NCBI RefSeq assembly: GCF_004342845.1
Contig: NZ_SLXB01000013.1
Span: 1 to 64,000, forward strand
Reading direction: 5' to 3'
Source: Prevotella heparinolytica
GTDB taxonomy: Bacteria; Bacteroidota; Bacteroidia; Bacteroidales; Bacteroidaceae
Length of the DNA stretch: 64,000 nucleotides
Shown here: in pieces, positions 44,807-54,470 of the stretch
Layout of the letters: every line of letters begins with the position of its first letter
How positions within the stretch are numbered: the first letter of the stretch is position 1
The notes under the pieces: generated by a model
Seen by the model: only the letters and a program-made list of their open reading frames with translations
What the model was told of the DNA's origin: nothing
The model's database searches: none
Made by a program: the position numbers and the translations under genes

Positions 44807-46172
44807 TGTATTTCAATTTTAGGTTTTCCTCTTTGATTATTTCGATAGTACTGTCTGTTGCAAAAACAGAGTTCAGCCCCTGCTCCTCTTGTGCCGGATC
44901 GCCGGTATAGTCATCTCCTTTTTCCCAAAACACATGTCCGGGATTCTGTTCGGCAAAACCTCCCCATGCCCAGAAGTTGCATCCGGCAAACAGGCCGCCG
45001 CTTTCACGGTCTTGACGGATGAGGTCGAACACGTAACGATAATACTCGTCACGTGCCGTAGTCGGCACTTCTTTAGAGAACCGGAAACCGTCACGCGGAA
45101 AGCCGAATTCCTCAAGCACTATCGGTTTATGGAGTTTTCGGGCGACAGTCATGTGTTCGTCTATGTATTTCTTGGTATTTTCTTTGGCACGCGGAAGAAG
45201 TTCCGCCAGACTGTCCGCCTTCACCCATCCCCAATTATACGGCCAGATGTGAATATTAAGATAATCAATATTGGAGTCCGCATGGATTTTTCCGAAAAGC
45301 GCGATGTCGTTCTCGCATCCCCAAGCGCCTTCACTGCCCGAAGACACCATGTGGTTCGGATCGAGCGACTTGATTTGTGCAGCCACATCGGCCATCCAAT
45401 GCGCAAAAGTTTCTTTGTTTTCCTCGGCAAAAGCGCGAGGCTCGTTGCCAATCTGCCAAGACATGATGGTGGGATCATCCACATATCTTATCTGATTATA
45501 CCTATTTGTTCTTGTCACAATATACTTGACGTGATTGGCAAACAAGGCCTTCGCACTGTCCGACTGCGGAAACTGCTTTACATATTCCATATAGGCGGGC
45601 CATCCATCTATGGCAGGCACCACGGCATCTCCATGCCCCGTCCATTGCAGGTAAACGGAATAACCTCCGCTCCATTCCCACGAATTGTTCAAATAAAGAA
45701 CGGCTGTCATGTCGCGTTTGCGCAATTCATTCATGAAATAATCCAGTCCGGCTAAAACAGTATCGTTGTAGACGCCGGGAGCTGTTTGCAAAGAGGGCTC
45801 TACCCGTGTCTTCACGCCGTTTTCACCATCGGCTCCCACCAATACGCGGAGGTTGTCCACGCCGATGCTTTTCAAGAAATCCAGTTCTTTGTGCAAACGC
45901 TCTCGATTTCCGCCTTCGCCTTCCGAGCCAAGAATGGCACCGTACCAGAAGTTGGCACCAATGAAATAATAGGGCTTTCCGTTGCGGACAAACTGTCCAT
46001 CGGGACTGACCGTAATAAACGAATGTTCCGTATGTCGGGGAGTACACGAGAACAACAGGAGAAAGAGAAAAGACAAAGCTCCTCCTACCCCTCGTCTCTT
46101 TCTTCTCTCACAGAGAAAAGAATGAATGCTGTCTTGATTAGTTATCTTCTTCATGCGATTATTTTTATTCAT
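44796..46172 (-). CDS. GH5_7-type beta-mannanase lipoprotein
   Basis: About 458 residues with a long basic N-terminus and a lipobox (LSFLFLLLFSCTP). The (beta/alpha)8 barrel carries the acid/base Glu in SWQIGNEPRAF (about residue 246 of the longest frame) and the nucleophile in PIVLEEFGFPRDG (about 356-357). Both are intact, and the sequence around FIGANFWYGAIL and NNSWEWSGG is typical of subfamily 7 endo-mannanases. A GTG two codons upstream is an alternative start. It lies 80 bases after the CE7 esterase gene, probably on the same transcript, and overlaps the start of the GH5 relic. Confidence 0.92.
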   Translation of the reverse strand: MNKNNRMKKITNQDSIHSFLCERRKRRGVGGALSFLFLLLFSCTPRHTEHSFITVSPDGQFVRNGKPYYFIGANFWYGAILGSEGEGGNRERLHKELDFLKSIGVDNLRVLVGADGENGVKTRVEPSLQTAPGVYNDTVLAGLDYFMNELRKRDMTAVLYLNNSWEWSGGYSVYLQWTGHGDAVVPAIDGWPAYMEYVKQFPQSDSAKALFANHVKYIVTRTNRYNQIRYVDDPTIMSWQIGNEPRAFAEENKETFAHWMADVAAQIKSLDPNHMVSSGSEGAWGCENDIALFGKIHADSNIDYLNIHIWPYNWGWVKADSLAELLPRAKENTKKYIDEHMTVARKLHKPIVLEEFGFPRDGFRFSKEVPTTARDEYYRYVFDLIRQDRESGGLFAGCNFWAWGGFAEQNPGHVFWEKGDDYTGDPAQEEQGLNSVFATDSTIEIIKEENLKLKYNEK

Positions 46173-46252
46173 ATACACTTTCTATTGATTCTGTTTTATA
46201 TCTGCTTCCGCATTCTCATCCTCTCGTACAGATTGCCAAGGCATCATTAATA

Positions 46253-47533
46253 TCATAATGCAAGAAGTTTTTTTCGCAACCACTCCAGCCACTCGTCCCA
46301 CTGCTCCTGATACCAGTAATGACCGGTTTCAAGATAAGGATGGAGTTCTTTCGAAGACGAAACCACATTATAGGCGGCATACATGGAGGTAGGAGGACAG
46401 ACATCATCATTATATCCCCAACTGAACCAAGCAGGCACAGTCAACAAACGGGCAAAATTCGCCGTATCATAATAACGAACCGTTTCGAGTTCTTTCACAT
46501 CGGGAGCACCTCCATAATAGAAATGATGAGGCCATCCACAAGCACGTTTTTTAAGGGAAGCCTCATGGTCGCACAAAGCAGGATGAACAACGGCCAAAAA
46601 AGTGACACGTGAATCGAGAGCGGCAGCTATCACGGACAAAGCGCCTCCCTGGCTGGCACCTGTGACACCTAAAGTCTGTCCGTTATATTGCGGCAGAGAG
46701 CATATAAAATCCACTGCACGCAAAACGCCCACAATCACACGGTTATAGTAAAAGGAATCTTTGTTGTCGCGACAGAAAGTCCAGTAATTATTCAACGCGC
46801 CGCTTGCCAGCGCATCATACACCGATTGCTCCATCGTCACGGGAATGCCGTGAATCCCTATTTCCAGTGTTATCACTTTTCCGGGAGCGGTATAGGTATC
46901 GCCCATATAGGGGCGCACACCCGCACCGGGCACACGCAGCAATGCCGGATATTTCCCCTCTTTCTTAGGGATGCTGAGGACACCGTAAAAACGGCCTCCC
47001 CACTCCTTGGTGCGGAAACTCACCTGATAGACATTATCTGTCATCGTACAACGTTCGGGAAGTAAAGTCATCACAGGCTCCAGCGGAGTGTTGCGCGCCT
47101 GTTTCAGGGTATTTGCCCAATAATCGCGGAAGTCGGCAGGGAGTTCGGCAACCGGTCGTAACTGTTCGGGGGCATAAGCAGCAGTCGCCATGCCTTCGTA
47201 AGTGCATCCGCCCACATGTGCTTTGACTTTACAACGAAAGAAACCGGAAGTTTTCATCACTCCTTGAAGTTTCAGTGTGCCGTCTTTCAGCAACACATCC
47301 TTTTTTGTCTCGGTGGGATACATCTCCGGCCCCAGCTCGTAGTCGATCCTTACATCAGACAAAAGATTCCGGGCCTTTATCACCCTGACAGTAAACGTAC
47401 ACTTCTCATTCAGCCTATAAGTCCAGTCGGTACGATCGGGTGAAACCACCACACGAATTTCATTGCCGCGTATCTGCGCAATAATAGTCAGCCCACAGAA
47501 GAGAGACAGTAAAAACAGATAAATTCTTTTCAT
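46253..47533 (-). CDS. CE7-type acetyl esterase with N-terminal Ig-like domain
   Basis: Secreted alpha/beta hydrolase of the acetyl-xylan esterase (AXE1) family. The ATG at 47533 (MKRIYLFLLSLFC) gives a proper signal peptide; the TTG at 47557 lies in the -7 box. After a beta domain (about 25-125) comes the esterase with the Ser elbow VTGASQGG, then SWGYNDDVCPP (Asp) and ETGHYWYQEQW (His), so the triad is complete. In this cluster it probably deacetylates mannan so that the mannanases can act. First gene of a unit with the GH5_7 mannanase. Confidence 0.88.
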   Translation of the reverse strand: MKRIYLFLLSLFCGLTIIAQIRGNEIRVVVSPDRTDWTYRLNEKCTFTVRVIKARNLLSDVRIDYELGPEMYPTETKKDVLLKDGTLKLQGVMKTSGFFRCKVKAHVGGCTYEGMATAAYAPEQLRPVAELPADFRDYWANTLKQARNTPLEPVMTLLPERCTMTDNVYQVSFRTKEWGGRFYGVLSIPKKEGKYPALLRVPGAGVRPYMGDTYTAPGKVITLEIGIHGIPVTMEQSVYDALASGALNNYWTFCRDNKDSFYYNRVIVGVLRAVDFICSLPQYNGQTLGVTGASQGGALSVIAAALDSRVTFLAVVHPALCDHEASLKKRACGWPHHFYYGGAPDVKELETVRYYDTANFARLLTVPAWFSWGYNDDVCPPTSMYAAYNVVSSSKELHPYLETGHYWYQEQWDEWLEWLRKKLLAL

Positions 47534-47554
47534 AATATCAAATCTTTCTAATTG

Positions 47555-47598
47555 CAAAGATACTAATCTGCAATAAAGGAAAACGATACTATTTTATC
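47555..47598 (-). promoter_or_regulatory. Mannan-type promoter of the CE7-GH5 unit
   Basis: GATAAAAT (47598-47591, minus strand) and -7 TATCTTTG (47562-47555) span 44 bases. It overlaps the last codon and stop of the AraC-type gene. The 5' leader would be only about 15 bases. The whole segment closely resembles the GH26 promoter. Confidence 0.78.
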
Positions 47599-48487
47599 AT
47601 ATTACCATCTTCTTCTTTCTATAATTCTCACGAAACTCTTTCGGGGAGCATCCTTTTTTCCGCTTGAACATCCTGTTGAAGTTGGAAAGATTATTAAATC
47701 CGCAATCATAGCAAATCTCGGCAATGGTACGGGTGGAATCGACCAACATACGAGTGGCAAAGCCCAAACGGAAATCTATAAGATAGTCAGAAAGCGTCTT
47801 ACCGGTACGCAGCCTAAAGAAACGACTGAAGGAAACGGGTGTCATACCCACCATGTCTGCCAACGTATTCAGCCGTACTTCCTCCTGATAATGCTCGGCG
47901 ATATACTTCTGCACTTTCTGCACGCGACGGCTATCGGAGAAAGTCTCTATTTTGGCAAAGGAAGACGAAGACAACATCCGTGCATCACTATACAGCGACA
48001 GCTCGTAGAGAATACGCAAGAAACTCATCACCGCATAAAACCCTTGTTCTTCAGAAGCCAGTTTGTCCAGCCAATTGTACACTTTCATGATGGCCTGCAT
48101 GGGGAAACAAAGACCGCATTGAGCACGCTCCAACATTTGCCGGATACTGTCGAACTGACTCTTATTGATAAAGTTCCCGAAGAAGAGATTCGAAGAAAAC
48201 TGTATCGTAATCTCCCGGATGTCCTTAGAAGTACATTCGTGTTGCTCCCACACATGCTCCAATTCCTTGCCGGTAATCAGTACCAAATCATAATCTCCGA
48301 TGATTTCAGCCGAATCGCCCACTACCCTGCGCACACCGGAGGCATGCTCCGTGAAGTTCAGTTCGTACTCGGCATGGCAGTGAATGGGATAAGTGAATTC
48401 CGTTTTATGCCGATCGGCTATGTAAAAACAATCACGCTCGGATAGGGGCGTAATCTCTCGCATTATATAACTTTGGTTCTCCATCAT
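47597..48487 (-). CDS. AraC-family transcriptional regulator
   Basis: 296 residues: an N-terminal cupin-like sensor domain (HCHAEYELNFTEHASGVRRV, residues about 37-56) and a C-terminal double HTH (about 190-290). The HTH region contains RLNTLADMVGMTPVSFSRFF and the signature ICYDCGFNNLSNFNRMFKR, followed by GCSPKEFRENYRKKK. Start Met could be any of residues 1, 2 or 9. Cytoplasmic ligand-responsive activators of this class bind near -35. Its place beside mannanase genes makes it the best candidate for the protein that reads the shared GATAAAAT element. Confidence 0.92.
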   Translation of the reverse strand: MMENQSYIMREITPLSERDCFYIADRHKTEFTYPIHCHAEYELNFTEHASGVRRVVGDSAEIIGDYDLVLITGKELEHVWEQHECTSKDIREITIQFSSNLFFGNFINKSQFDSIRQMLERAQCGLCFPMQAIMKVYNWLDKLASEEQGFYAVMSFLRILYELSLYSDARMLSSSSFAKIETFSDSRRVQKVQKYIAEHYQEEVRLNTLADMVGMTPVSFSRFFRLRTGKTLSDYLIDFRLGFATRMLVDSTRTIAEICYDCGFNNLSNFNRMFKRKKGCSPKEFRENYRKKKMVI

Positions 48488-48554
48488 GACTACAGGTTAA
48501 TATTGTATCATTTATATTCCGGTTCTCGCTTGCCGTTACAAATCTAAGGTATTG

Positions 48555-48562
48555 CAAAGATA
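48555..48562 (-). promoter_or_regulatory. -7 box of the AraC-type regulator gene
   Basis: The minus strand reads TATCTTTG, 68 bases before the start codon. At the position where the mannan promoters have GATAAAAT there is only a poor match (AAACAAAT), so the regulator gene may be outside the regulon. Confidence 0.55.
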
Positions 48563-48652
48563 GCCATTACTTACAATACCGGACAGCATTATTTGTTTCT
48601 TTCAGATGGAGAATTTGTTATATCTTCATGCAGCATTCCTCTCAGAATCCGC

Positions 48653-51106
48653 TTATTCCTGCACCTTCAGCACGAAGGATGCGGCAGGTATATGCTCCGC
48701 ACCGACTGTCAACACGGCTTCTCCCGCCTCGCCGGTACTTTGCAACAGAATTTGGGCAAGCCCGTTGAAAGCCTTCACCTGAAAAGTACGGGCAGAAGCA
48801 TCCATAGGACGTTCTGCATCCTGATAGGCAGGGTCGCCATTGCCCACTCCGAGAATGCGTACCGGGCCGGCAACGGTAATCGCCAACTCATCGCAGGCAG
48901 TGGGCACAAAACGTTTCTTCTTGTCCTGCAACTCTACACGAATAACGGCTACATCCCGTTTATCTGCCCGGGTAACCGTACGGTCGGCCGTAATGGAAAT
49001 ACGATTCGCGGCATCGGCAGTTTCAACCTTTTCCGTCAACATCTTCCTGCCGTTTTTGTAGCCCACGGCTTTCACCGCACCGGGACGATAAACGGTCTTC
49101 CAAGCAAGGTATCCATTCTTCTCCATCGGTTTGCGCCCCAGACTTTTGCCGTTCACAGCCAGTTCCACTTCGTCGCAGTTGCTATACACCCACACGTCGA
49201 TACTATCCCCCTCATGTCCGTGCAGATTCCAATGGGGCAGAATGTGCAATACCGGTTCGTCCGTCCACCAAGATTTCAGATAGTAGGCTTCATCTTTGGG
49301 GAATCCGCAATAATCCAACAGGCCGAACTGCGACCCCGTGGCCGGAAACTTCATGGGATTAGGCTCTCCGCGATAGTCGAACCCGGTCCAATAGAAAAGG
49401 CCGGCCAGATATGGACGTTCGTCGTAGAACTTCCAGCCCCGCTCAATGCAATTCAGCAGACTGTCCGGCCCGTTTGGCCTGCGGTTATGGGCCATCATGT
49501 GCCCTCGGTCGTGAGCATCGAAATAGATGCCTCGCGTGCCGCAACCCGTGGTTTCTTCCGAACCGAGCGCCCGCCGTTGCGGATAGTCCTTGCGGTGCTG
49601 CTCCACGGGATGTTGCAGGATATAATTGTAACCGGCCACATCGGCGGGAATCAGAATAGAAGGGCCGCTGCTCGATGCAACCGTCATCGGGCGCGTAGGG
49701 TCGAAGCGGTGGCAATACTCACGCATTGAAGCCGCTATGCGTGTTCCGCTCTCCTCCCATTCGATGCCCCACTCTTCGTTGCCCACGCTCCAAAGGATGA
49801 TGCAGGGATGGTTGCGGTCGCGCTCAATCATGCGCCTCAACAGGCGGATGTGTTCTTCGTTGACTCCCGTCAGGCGGTTCTCCTCTATGACAAGAATGCC
49901 CATCCTGTCACACGCATCCAGCATTTCGGGTGTCATCGGATTGTGGGACGAACGATAGGCGTTGCATCCCAAAGCCTTCAACTGCCTGAGGCGGTACACC
50001 TGCAAGGCATCGGGAAGCCCCGTTCCCACTCCGGGATGGTCTTGGTGCATATTCACGCCTTTCAGCTTCAAAGGCTCACCGTTCAGAAAAAAGCCTTTGT
50101 CGGCATCGAAACGCACCTCGCGGATGCCGATTGCAGTGACGAACGCATCTACCTGACGGCCATTCTGATACACCTCTGTCTGCAATGTATATAAATAAGG
50201 TGTATCCACACTCCAAAGGGCGGGGTCATCCAATTCCATCTTGCCTATGCTGAGGTTCCGCTCCTTTGGCAACACCTGCCCGCCATCGGTTTCACAACGC
50301 GCAACTTCCTTGCCTTCGGCATCTTGAAGGACGTGGCAAAGGCGATATGTTCCCGCTTCTATTCCTGAATTCTCCACCGTTGTTTCTATCGTCAGCACGG
50401 CCTTATCAAAAGCGGGAGAAAGCTTGCTATGCACAAACGTCCCGAAAGGAGCCACATGCAAAGGAGCCGTTTTGTTGAGCCACACATGGCGGTAGATGCC
50501 CGCCCCTTCATAAAACCACCCCTCTTCGAGCGTGGCGTCGGCGCGAACGGTTATCAGATTCTCACCGCCATAGTTCAGGTATTCCGTGATGTCATACGTC
50601 TGTGTGGCATAACCGCTCGGCTCGTGTCCCAGATAGAAGCCGTTTATCCAGACACGGGCATCACGGAAAATGCCGTCGAACTGAAGATAGAGATGCTTGC
50701 CAAGGTCTTCTTCGGGAATGGTGATGGTCTTCCGATACCACCCCACGCCGGTTTCGGGATATTTATAACCCACCGTCTTATAACCGTGGCTGTGGCTGGC
50801 TTCGGCTGCATAAGGCAAGTCCACCGCCCAATCGTGCGGCAGGTCGACACTCTTCCATTCCACACCCCATTTGGAGGCATCGAACTTCAAAGAATAAGGG
50901 CCTTCATTATGGATAGAAGCCGCTTTTGTCAGATAGTTGAAATATTCCGTTCCGCAACCGAAATCCTTCTGCGGAGAAGCGGCATTGCCGAAAGCAAACT
51001 GCCAGCCGTCGTCCAGCAATATGCGTTCGCGAACGGATTGAGCGGAAAGAGAAAGTGAAGCAGCGCAAAGCATCAGCAAGGCAAACAAGTGTCCCATAGC
51101 AGTCAT
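48653..51106 (-). CDS. GH2 family glycosidase (beta-galactosidase-like)
   Basis: 817 residues with signal peptide (MLCAASLSLSAQS). Domain order is GH2 sugar-binding (about 25-210, VGWYRKTITIPEEDLGKHLY), immunoglobulin-like (about 215-315), TIM barrel (about 320-600), then DUF4982-like and C-terminal Ig-like domains. The acid/base Glu is in LWSVGNEEWGIEW and the nucleophile in RALGSEETTGCG. Architecture is that of Bacteroides beta-galactosidases. In a mannan locus it might instead trim galactose or mannose, and specificity cannot be read from sequence. Divergent from the GH94 gene; promoter of the mannan type. Confidence 0.88.
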   Translation of the reverse strand: MTAMGHLFALLMLCAASLSLSAQSVRERILLDDGWQFAFGNAASPQKDFGCGTEYFNYLTKAASIHNEGPYSLKFDASKWGVEWKSVDLPHDWAVDLPYAAEASHSHGYKTVGYKYPETGVGWYRKTITIPEEDLGKHLYLQFDGIFRDARVWINGFYLGHEPSGYATQTYDITEYLNYGGENLITVRADATLEEGWFYEGAGIYRHVWLNKTAPLHVAPFGTFVHSKLSPAFDKAVLTIETTVENSGIEAGTYRLCHVLQDAEGKEVARCETDGGQVLPKERNLSIGKMELDDPALWSVDTPYLYTLQTEVYQNGRQVDAFVTAIGIREVRFDADKGFFLNGEPLKLKGVNMHQDHPGVGTGLPDALQVYRLRQLKALGCNAYRSSHNPMTPEMLDACDRMGILVIEENRLTGVNEEHIRLLRRMIERDRNHPCIILWSVGNEEWGIEWEESGTRIAASMREYCHRFDPTRPMTVASSSGPSILIPADVAGYNYILQHPVEQHRKDYPQRRALGSEETTGCGTRGIYFDAHDRGHMMAHNRRPNGPDSLLNCIERGWKFYDERPYLAGLFYWTGFDYRGEPNPMKFPATGSQFGLLDYCGFPKDEAYYLKSWWTDEPVLHILPHWNLHGHEGDSIDVWVYSNCDEVELAVNGKSLGRKPMEKNGYLAWKTVYRPGAVKAVGYKNGRKMLTEKVETADAANRISITADRTVTRADKRDVAVIRVELQDKKKRFVPTACDELAITVAGPVRILGVGNGDPAYQDAERPMDASARTFQVKAFNGLAQILLQSTGEAGEAVLTVGAEHIPAASFVLKVQE

Positions 51107-51186
51107 TTCTATTTAAAGTTCTCTCAATAAACATCGTTCCGGAACATTCTCAGGGAGATTTCGAAGCCGGCCCATATCACCTCCCT

Positions 51187-51230
51187 GCCACCTCCGTATC
51201 CTATAAGTACGGAGCAGATACGGAGGTGGC
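51187..51230. repeat. Perfect 14-bp hairpin in the GH2 leader
   Basis: GCCACCTCCGTATC (51187-51200) and GATACGGAGGTGGC (51217-51230) with a 16-base loop. It lies between the predicted transcription start of the GH2 gene (about 51241) and its ATG, so it would form near the 5' end of the mRNA. Confidence 0.8.
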
Positions 51231-51247
51231 ATGGGGTTGGTCTATTG

Positions 51248-51291
51248 CAAAGATAGAGCAACCCTGCCGGATTCGTCTGTATTTTTTTATC
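51248..51291 (-). promoter_or_regulatory. Mannan-type promoter of the GH2 gene
   Basis: GATAAAAA (51291-51284, minus strand) and -7 TATCTTTG (51255-51248) span 44 bases, as in the other three promoters of the locus; the last base of the element differs. Confidence 0.65.
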
Positions 51292-51339
51292 TTTTTCTGA
51301 TACAGAAGCTCTTGAAGCCGGAAAAAGCCCTCCGGCAAC

Positions 51340-51371
51340 TTGGGGCAATCGGAGAAAAGTTTATAAATTTG
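51340..51371 (+). promoter_or_regulatory. Candidate promoter of the GH94 gene
   Basis: TTGG (51340-51343), 20 bases, then TAAATTTG (51364-51371), a full -7 match. A GGAGGAAA stretch follows near 51442. No GATAAAAT element is seen at the mannan-type spacing. Confidence 0.45.
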
Positions 51372-51506
51372 AACCGCTTTACCTCCCGGAAAGCACAAGA
51401 GCCTGCCGGGGCTTTGTCCGGCATTGGTTTGCGTCTGCTTCCGGAGGAAACGGCAAACAAGATTTAAAGGCACACAGATTGTTTCATCAACCCCTACCGC
51501 AAACGT

Positions 51507-53999
51507 ATGGAAAACAAAAGATTCGGATATTTCGACGACCAGAACCGCGAATACGTCATCACCGACCCCAAGACTCCCTGGCCATGGATCAACTATTTGG
51601 GCAATGAGGATTTCTTCTCGCTCATCTCCAACACCGCCGGCGGCTATTCTTTCTACAAAGATGCCAAGTTCCGCCGCATCACCCGCTATCGCTACAACAG
51701 CGTGCCGATGGACAACGGTGGGCGTTACTTCTACATCAACGACGGCGGCACCGTATGGTCGCCGGGATGGAAACCTTGCAAAACACCGCTCGACAGCTAC
51801 GAATGCCGCCACGGCATGAGCTATACCCGCATCAGCGGAGCAAAGAACGGCATCGAAGCCGGCCTGCTGTTCTTCGTTCCCCTCAAGACATGGGGGGAGG
51901 TGCAAAAGCTGACACTGAAAAACCTCACCCGACAGACGAAGCGCATCAAACTGTTCTCCTTTGCCGAATGGTGCTTATGGAATGCCGCCACGGACATGGA
52001 GAACTTCCAGCGCAATTTCTCCATCGGAGAGGTGGAGGTGGACGGCTCGGTCATCTATCATAAGACGGAGTACAAAGAACGCCGCAACCACTATGCTTTT
52101 TACAGCGTCAATGCTCCCGTCGACGGTTTCGACACCGATCGCGAAACGTTTATCGGACTATACAACGAATTCAGCCTGCCCGAAAAAGTGAGCGAAGGCA
52201 AGGCCGGCAACAGCATAGCTCACGGTTGGAGTCCCGTGGCTTCGCATTACATCGAGGCAGAGTTGAAACCGGGCGAAAGTCGCGACTACATCTTCTTGCT
52301 GGGCTACGTAGAGAACGGGCAGGACGAAAAGTTTGAAAGCAATGAAGAGAAGGCCGCCCACCACAACCCTATACTGCAAAGCGTATCGAGTGGCGCACTT
52401 ATCAACAAGAGCAAAGCCGAAGCCATGATTTCGGCACTGGACACCACAGCCAAGGTAGATGCCGCCTTTGCCGAACTGAAAGCTTATTGGGACAGGCTGC
52501 TGGACGTCTGCGTGGTGAAGTCCCACGAGGAGAAGCTGGACCGCATGGTCAACATCTGGAACCAATATCAGTGCATGGTCACTTTCAACATGTCCCGCTC
52601 CGCCTCCTTCTTCGAGAGCGGCATCGGACGCGGCATGGGTTTCCGCGATTCCAATCAGGACCTCGTGGGGTTTGTGCACCAAATTCCGGAACGCGCCCGC
52701 GAACGAATCATCGACATTGCTTCCACCCAATTCGCCGACGGCGGATGCTACCACCAATACCAACCGCTCACGAAGCGCGGTAACAACGACATCGGCGGCG
52801 GATTCAACGACGACCCGATGTGGCTCATCTTCGGCACAGTGGCCTACATCAAGGAAACAGGCGATTTCGGCATCCTGCAAGAGCAGGTTCCGTTCGACAA
52901 CCGCGAAGGCTCCGAGCTGTCGCTCTTCGAGCACCTGCGCGTATCCTTCAACCATGTCATTGAGAATCTGGGACCGCACATGTTGCCCCTCATCGGCCGT
53001 GCCGACTGGAACGACTGCCTGAACCTGAACTGTTTCTCGTGGGATCCGAACGAGTCGTTCCAAACCACGGAGAACATGACGGAAGGTTCCAAGGCGGAAT
53101 CGCTGATGATTGCCGGCCTGTTTGTGGTGTGCGGACGCGACTATGCGGAACTATGCCGCCACATAGGCTGCAACGAGGAGGCCGCACGGGCGCAAACCTG
53201 CGTAGACAGCATGGTGGAGGCCGTGAAGAAACATGGCTGGGACGGCGATTGGTATCTGCGTGCCTACGACTACTTCGGCCGCAAAGTCGGCTCAAAGGAG
53301 AATGAGGAAGGACAAATCTTCATCGAGTCGCAAGGATGGTGCTCCATGGCGGGCATCGGACTGGAAGAGGGCATGGTGCAGAAAGCGCTGGATGCCGTGA
53401 AAGAACGGCTGGACTGCGAGCACGGCATCGTGCTCAACAATCCCGCCTTCACCAAATACGTGGTCGAATATGGAGAAATCTCCACTTACCCTGCGGGCTA
53501 CAAAGAGAATGCAGGCATCTTCTGCCACAACAACCCGTGGATCATCATCGGCGAAACCGTATTAGGTCGTGGAGACCGCGCTTGGGAGTATTTCCGCAAG
53601 ATATGCCCGTCGTACACGGAAGAGCGCAGCGCCCTGCACAAGGTAGAACCCTACGTCTACTCGCAGATGATTGCGGGGAAGGATGCCGCCCGTCCGGGCG
53701 AAGCCAAAAACAGTTGGCTGACGGGAACTGCCGCATGGAACTATTACGCCGTCACCCAGTTCATCCTCGGCATCAAACCTGCCTACGAGGGTTTGGAAAT
53801 CAATCCCTGCATCCCGGCCCATTGGAAGAGTTTCAGCGTAAAGCGCAAATTCCGGGGAGCGGAATACCACATCACGGTAAAGAATCCCGACGGCGTCTGC
53901 AAAGGAGTCAGGACAATCATCGTCGATGGCCGGCCGGCAGAGGGCAACACGGTGAAACACCTTCCGGGCACACACAACGTGGAAGTAATAATGGGATAA
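51507..53999 (+). CDS. GH94 cellobiose phosphorylase-type enzyme
   Basis: 830 residues, cytoplasmic (no signal peptide). It opens [20 protein letters not shown], as cellobiose phosphorylases do. It has an N-terminal beta-sandwich (about 1-300), linker helices, an (alpha/alpha)6 barrel (about 330-740) with the catalytic Asp in [14 protein letters not shown], then [14 protein letters not shown] and a C-terminal beta domain. It would turn a beta-glucosyl disaccharide plus phosphate into glucose 1-phosphate. With the mannosylglucose phosphorylase this fits glucomannan breakdown, which yields cellobiose as well as mannobiose. Divergent from GH2. Codon use is richer in G+C than in the left half of the window. 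Confidence 0.9.
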   Translation: MENKRFGYFDDQNREYVITDPKTPWPWINYLGNEDFFSLISNTAGGYSFYKDAKFRRITRYRYNSVPMDNGGRYFYINDGGTVWSPGWKPCKTPLDSYECRHGMSYTRISGAKNGIEAGLLFFVPLKTWGEVQKLTLKNLTRQTKRIKLFSFAEWCLWNAATDMENFQRNFSIGEVEVDGSVIYHKTEYKERRNHYAFYSVNAPVDGFDTDRETFIGLYNEFSLPEKVSEGKAGNSIAHGWSPVASHYIEAELKPGESRDYIFLLGYVENGQDEKFESNEEKAAHHNPILQSVSSGALINKSKAEAMISALDTTAKVDAAFAELKAYWDRLLDVCVVKSHEEKLDRMVNIWNQYQCMVTFNMSRSASFFESGIGRGMGFRDSNQDLVGFVHQIPERARERIIDIASTQFADGGCYHQYQPLTKRGNNDIGGGFNDDPMWLIFGTVAYIKETGDFGILQEQVPFDNREGSELSLFEHLRVSFNHVIENLGPHMLPLIGRADWNDCLNLNCFSWDPNESFQTTENMTEGSKAESLMIAGLFVVCGRDYAELCRHIGCNEEAARAQTCVDSMVEAVKKHGWDGDWYLRAYDYFGRKVGSKENEEGQIFIESQGWCSMAGIGLEEGMVQKALDAVKERLDCEHGIVLNNPAFTKYVVEYGEISTYPAGYKENAGIFCHNNPWIIIGETVLGRGDRAWEYFRKICPSYTEERSALHKVEPYVYSQMIAGKDAARPGEAKNSWLTGTAAWNYYAVTQFILGIKPAYEGLEINPCIPAHWKSFSVKRKFRGAEYHITVKNPDGVCKGVRTIIVDGRPAEGNTVKHLPGTHNVEVIMG

Positions 54000-54015
54000 A
54001 ACGAGAAAAAGGATT

Positions 54016-54300
54016 CTACAATAACACGTTCGATATCACATGTGCCGTAGCTTCTACTATCCGATACCTGCGGCACACCTCGAGGACTATTTTCTGCGGG
54101 ATGTCCGTCACCATCGGCCGTGTCCTTCCGTCTTCGCCGGTCACGTGGCGCAACGGCAGTTGCGGGTATATGGCGTGCAATATCAGGGCCGAGCGGTCGT
54201 AGGCCGTGAACGCCTCTCCCTTCATGTCGATGTTTATAAGGCTGTTTTTGCGGAATTCCGCCGCTTCCTGCATTCTTTTGCTGATTCGATAGGATTTCAT
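54016..54300 (-). CDS. Small protein of unknown function downstream of the HU-like gene
   Basis: About 94 residues from the ATG at 54300 (MKSYRISKRMQEAAEFRKNS). The longer open frame upstream is translated repeat (Leu-Ser-Thr-Ala-His-His runs) and is not believed. The product is basic and mixed alpha/beta, with YDRSALILHAIYPQLP and QKIVLEVCRRYRIVEATAHV. I do not recognise it. It ends 17 bases from the convergent GH94 gene. It may be the last gene of the fimbrial unit, though a repeat region and hairpin separate it from the HU-like gene. Confidence 0.6.
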   Translation of the reverse strand: MKSYRISKRMQEAAEFRKNSLINIDMKGEAFTAYDRSALILHAIYPQLPLRHVTGEDGRTRPMVTDIPQKIVLEVCRRYRIVEATAHVISNVLL

Positions 54301-54310
54301 GGATAATGGC

Positions 54311-54387
54311 GCGATTAGTGATGAGTGATGAGCGGTTAGTGATAAGTGATGAGCGGTTAGTGATAAGTGGTGAGTTGTCAGCGGTGA
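54311..54387. repeat. Array of 21-bp units
   Basis: Units start at 54311, 54332 and 54353 (GCGATTAGTGATGAGTGATGA and two close variants), then a partial unit at 54374. It lies between the small protein gene and the HU-like gene and merges into the hairpin that follows. Confidence 0.75.
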
Positions 54388-54455
54388 GCGATTAGTGCTG
54401 TCCGTGTGGCTTCGAGGCTTTCTGTTTTTCACTCACCACCCACTAATCGCTCACC
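54383..54455. repeat. Perfect 15-bp inverted repeat
   Basis: GGTGAGCGATTAGTG (54383-54397) and CACTAATCGCTCACC (54441-54455), 43 bases apart. It could act as a large hairpin downstream of the HU-like gene, whose stop is at 54471. Confidence 0.7.
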
Positions 54456-54470
54456 ACCGGCAACCAACCG

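Noticed and set aside
54301..54432. N-terminal extension of the small protein at 54016-54300
   Set aside because: The extra residues are translated 21-bp repeats (Leu-Thr-Ala-His-His pattern), so the ATG at 54300 is used instead.
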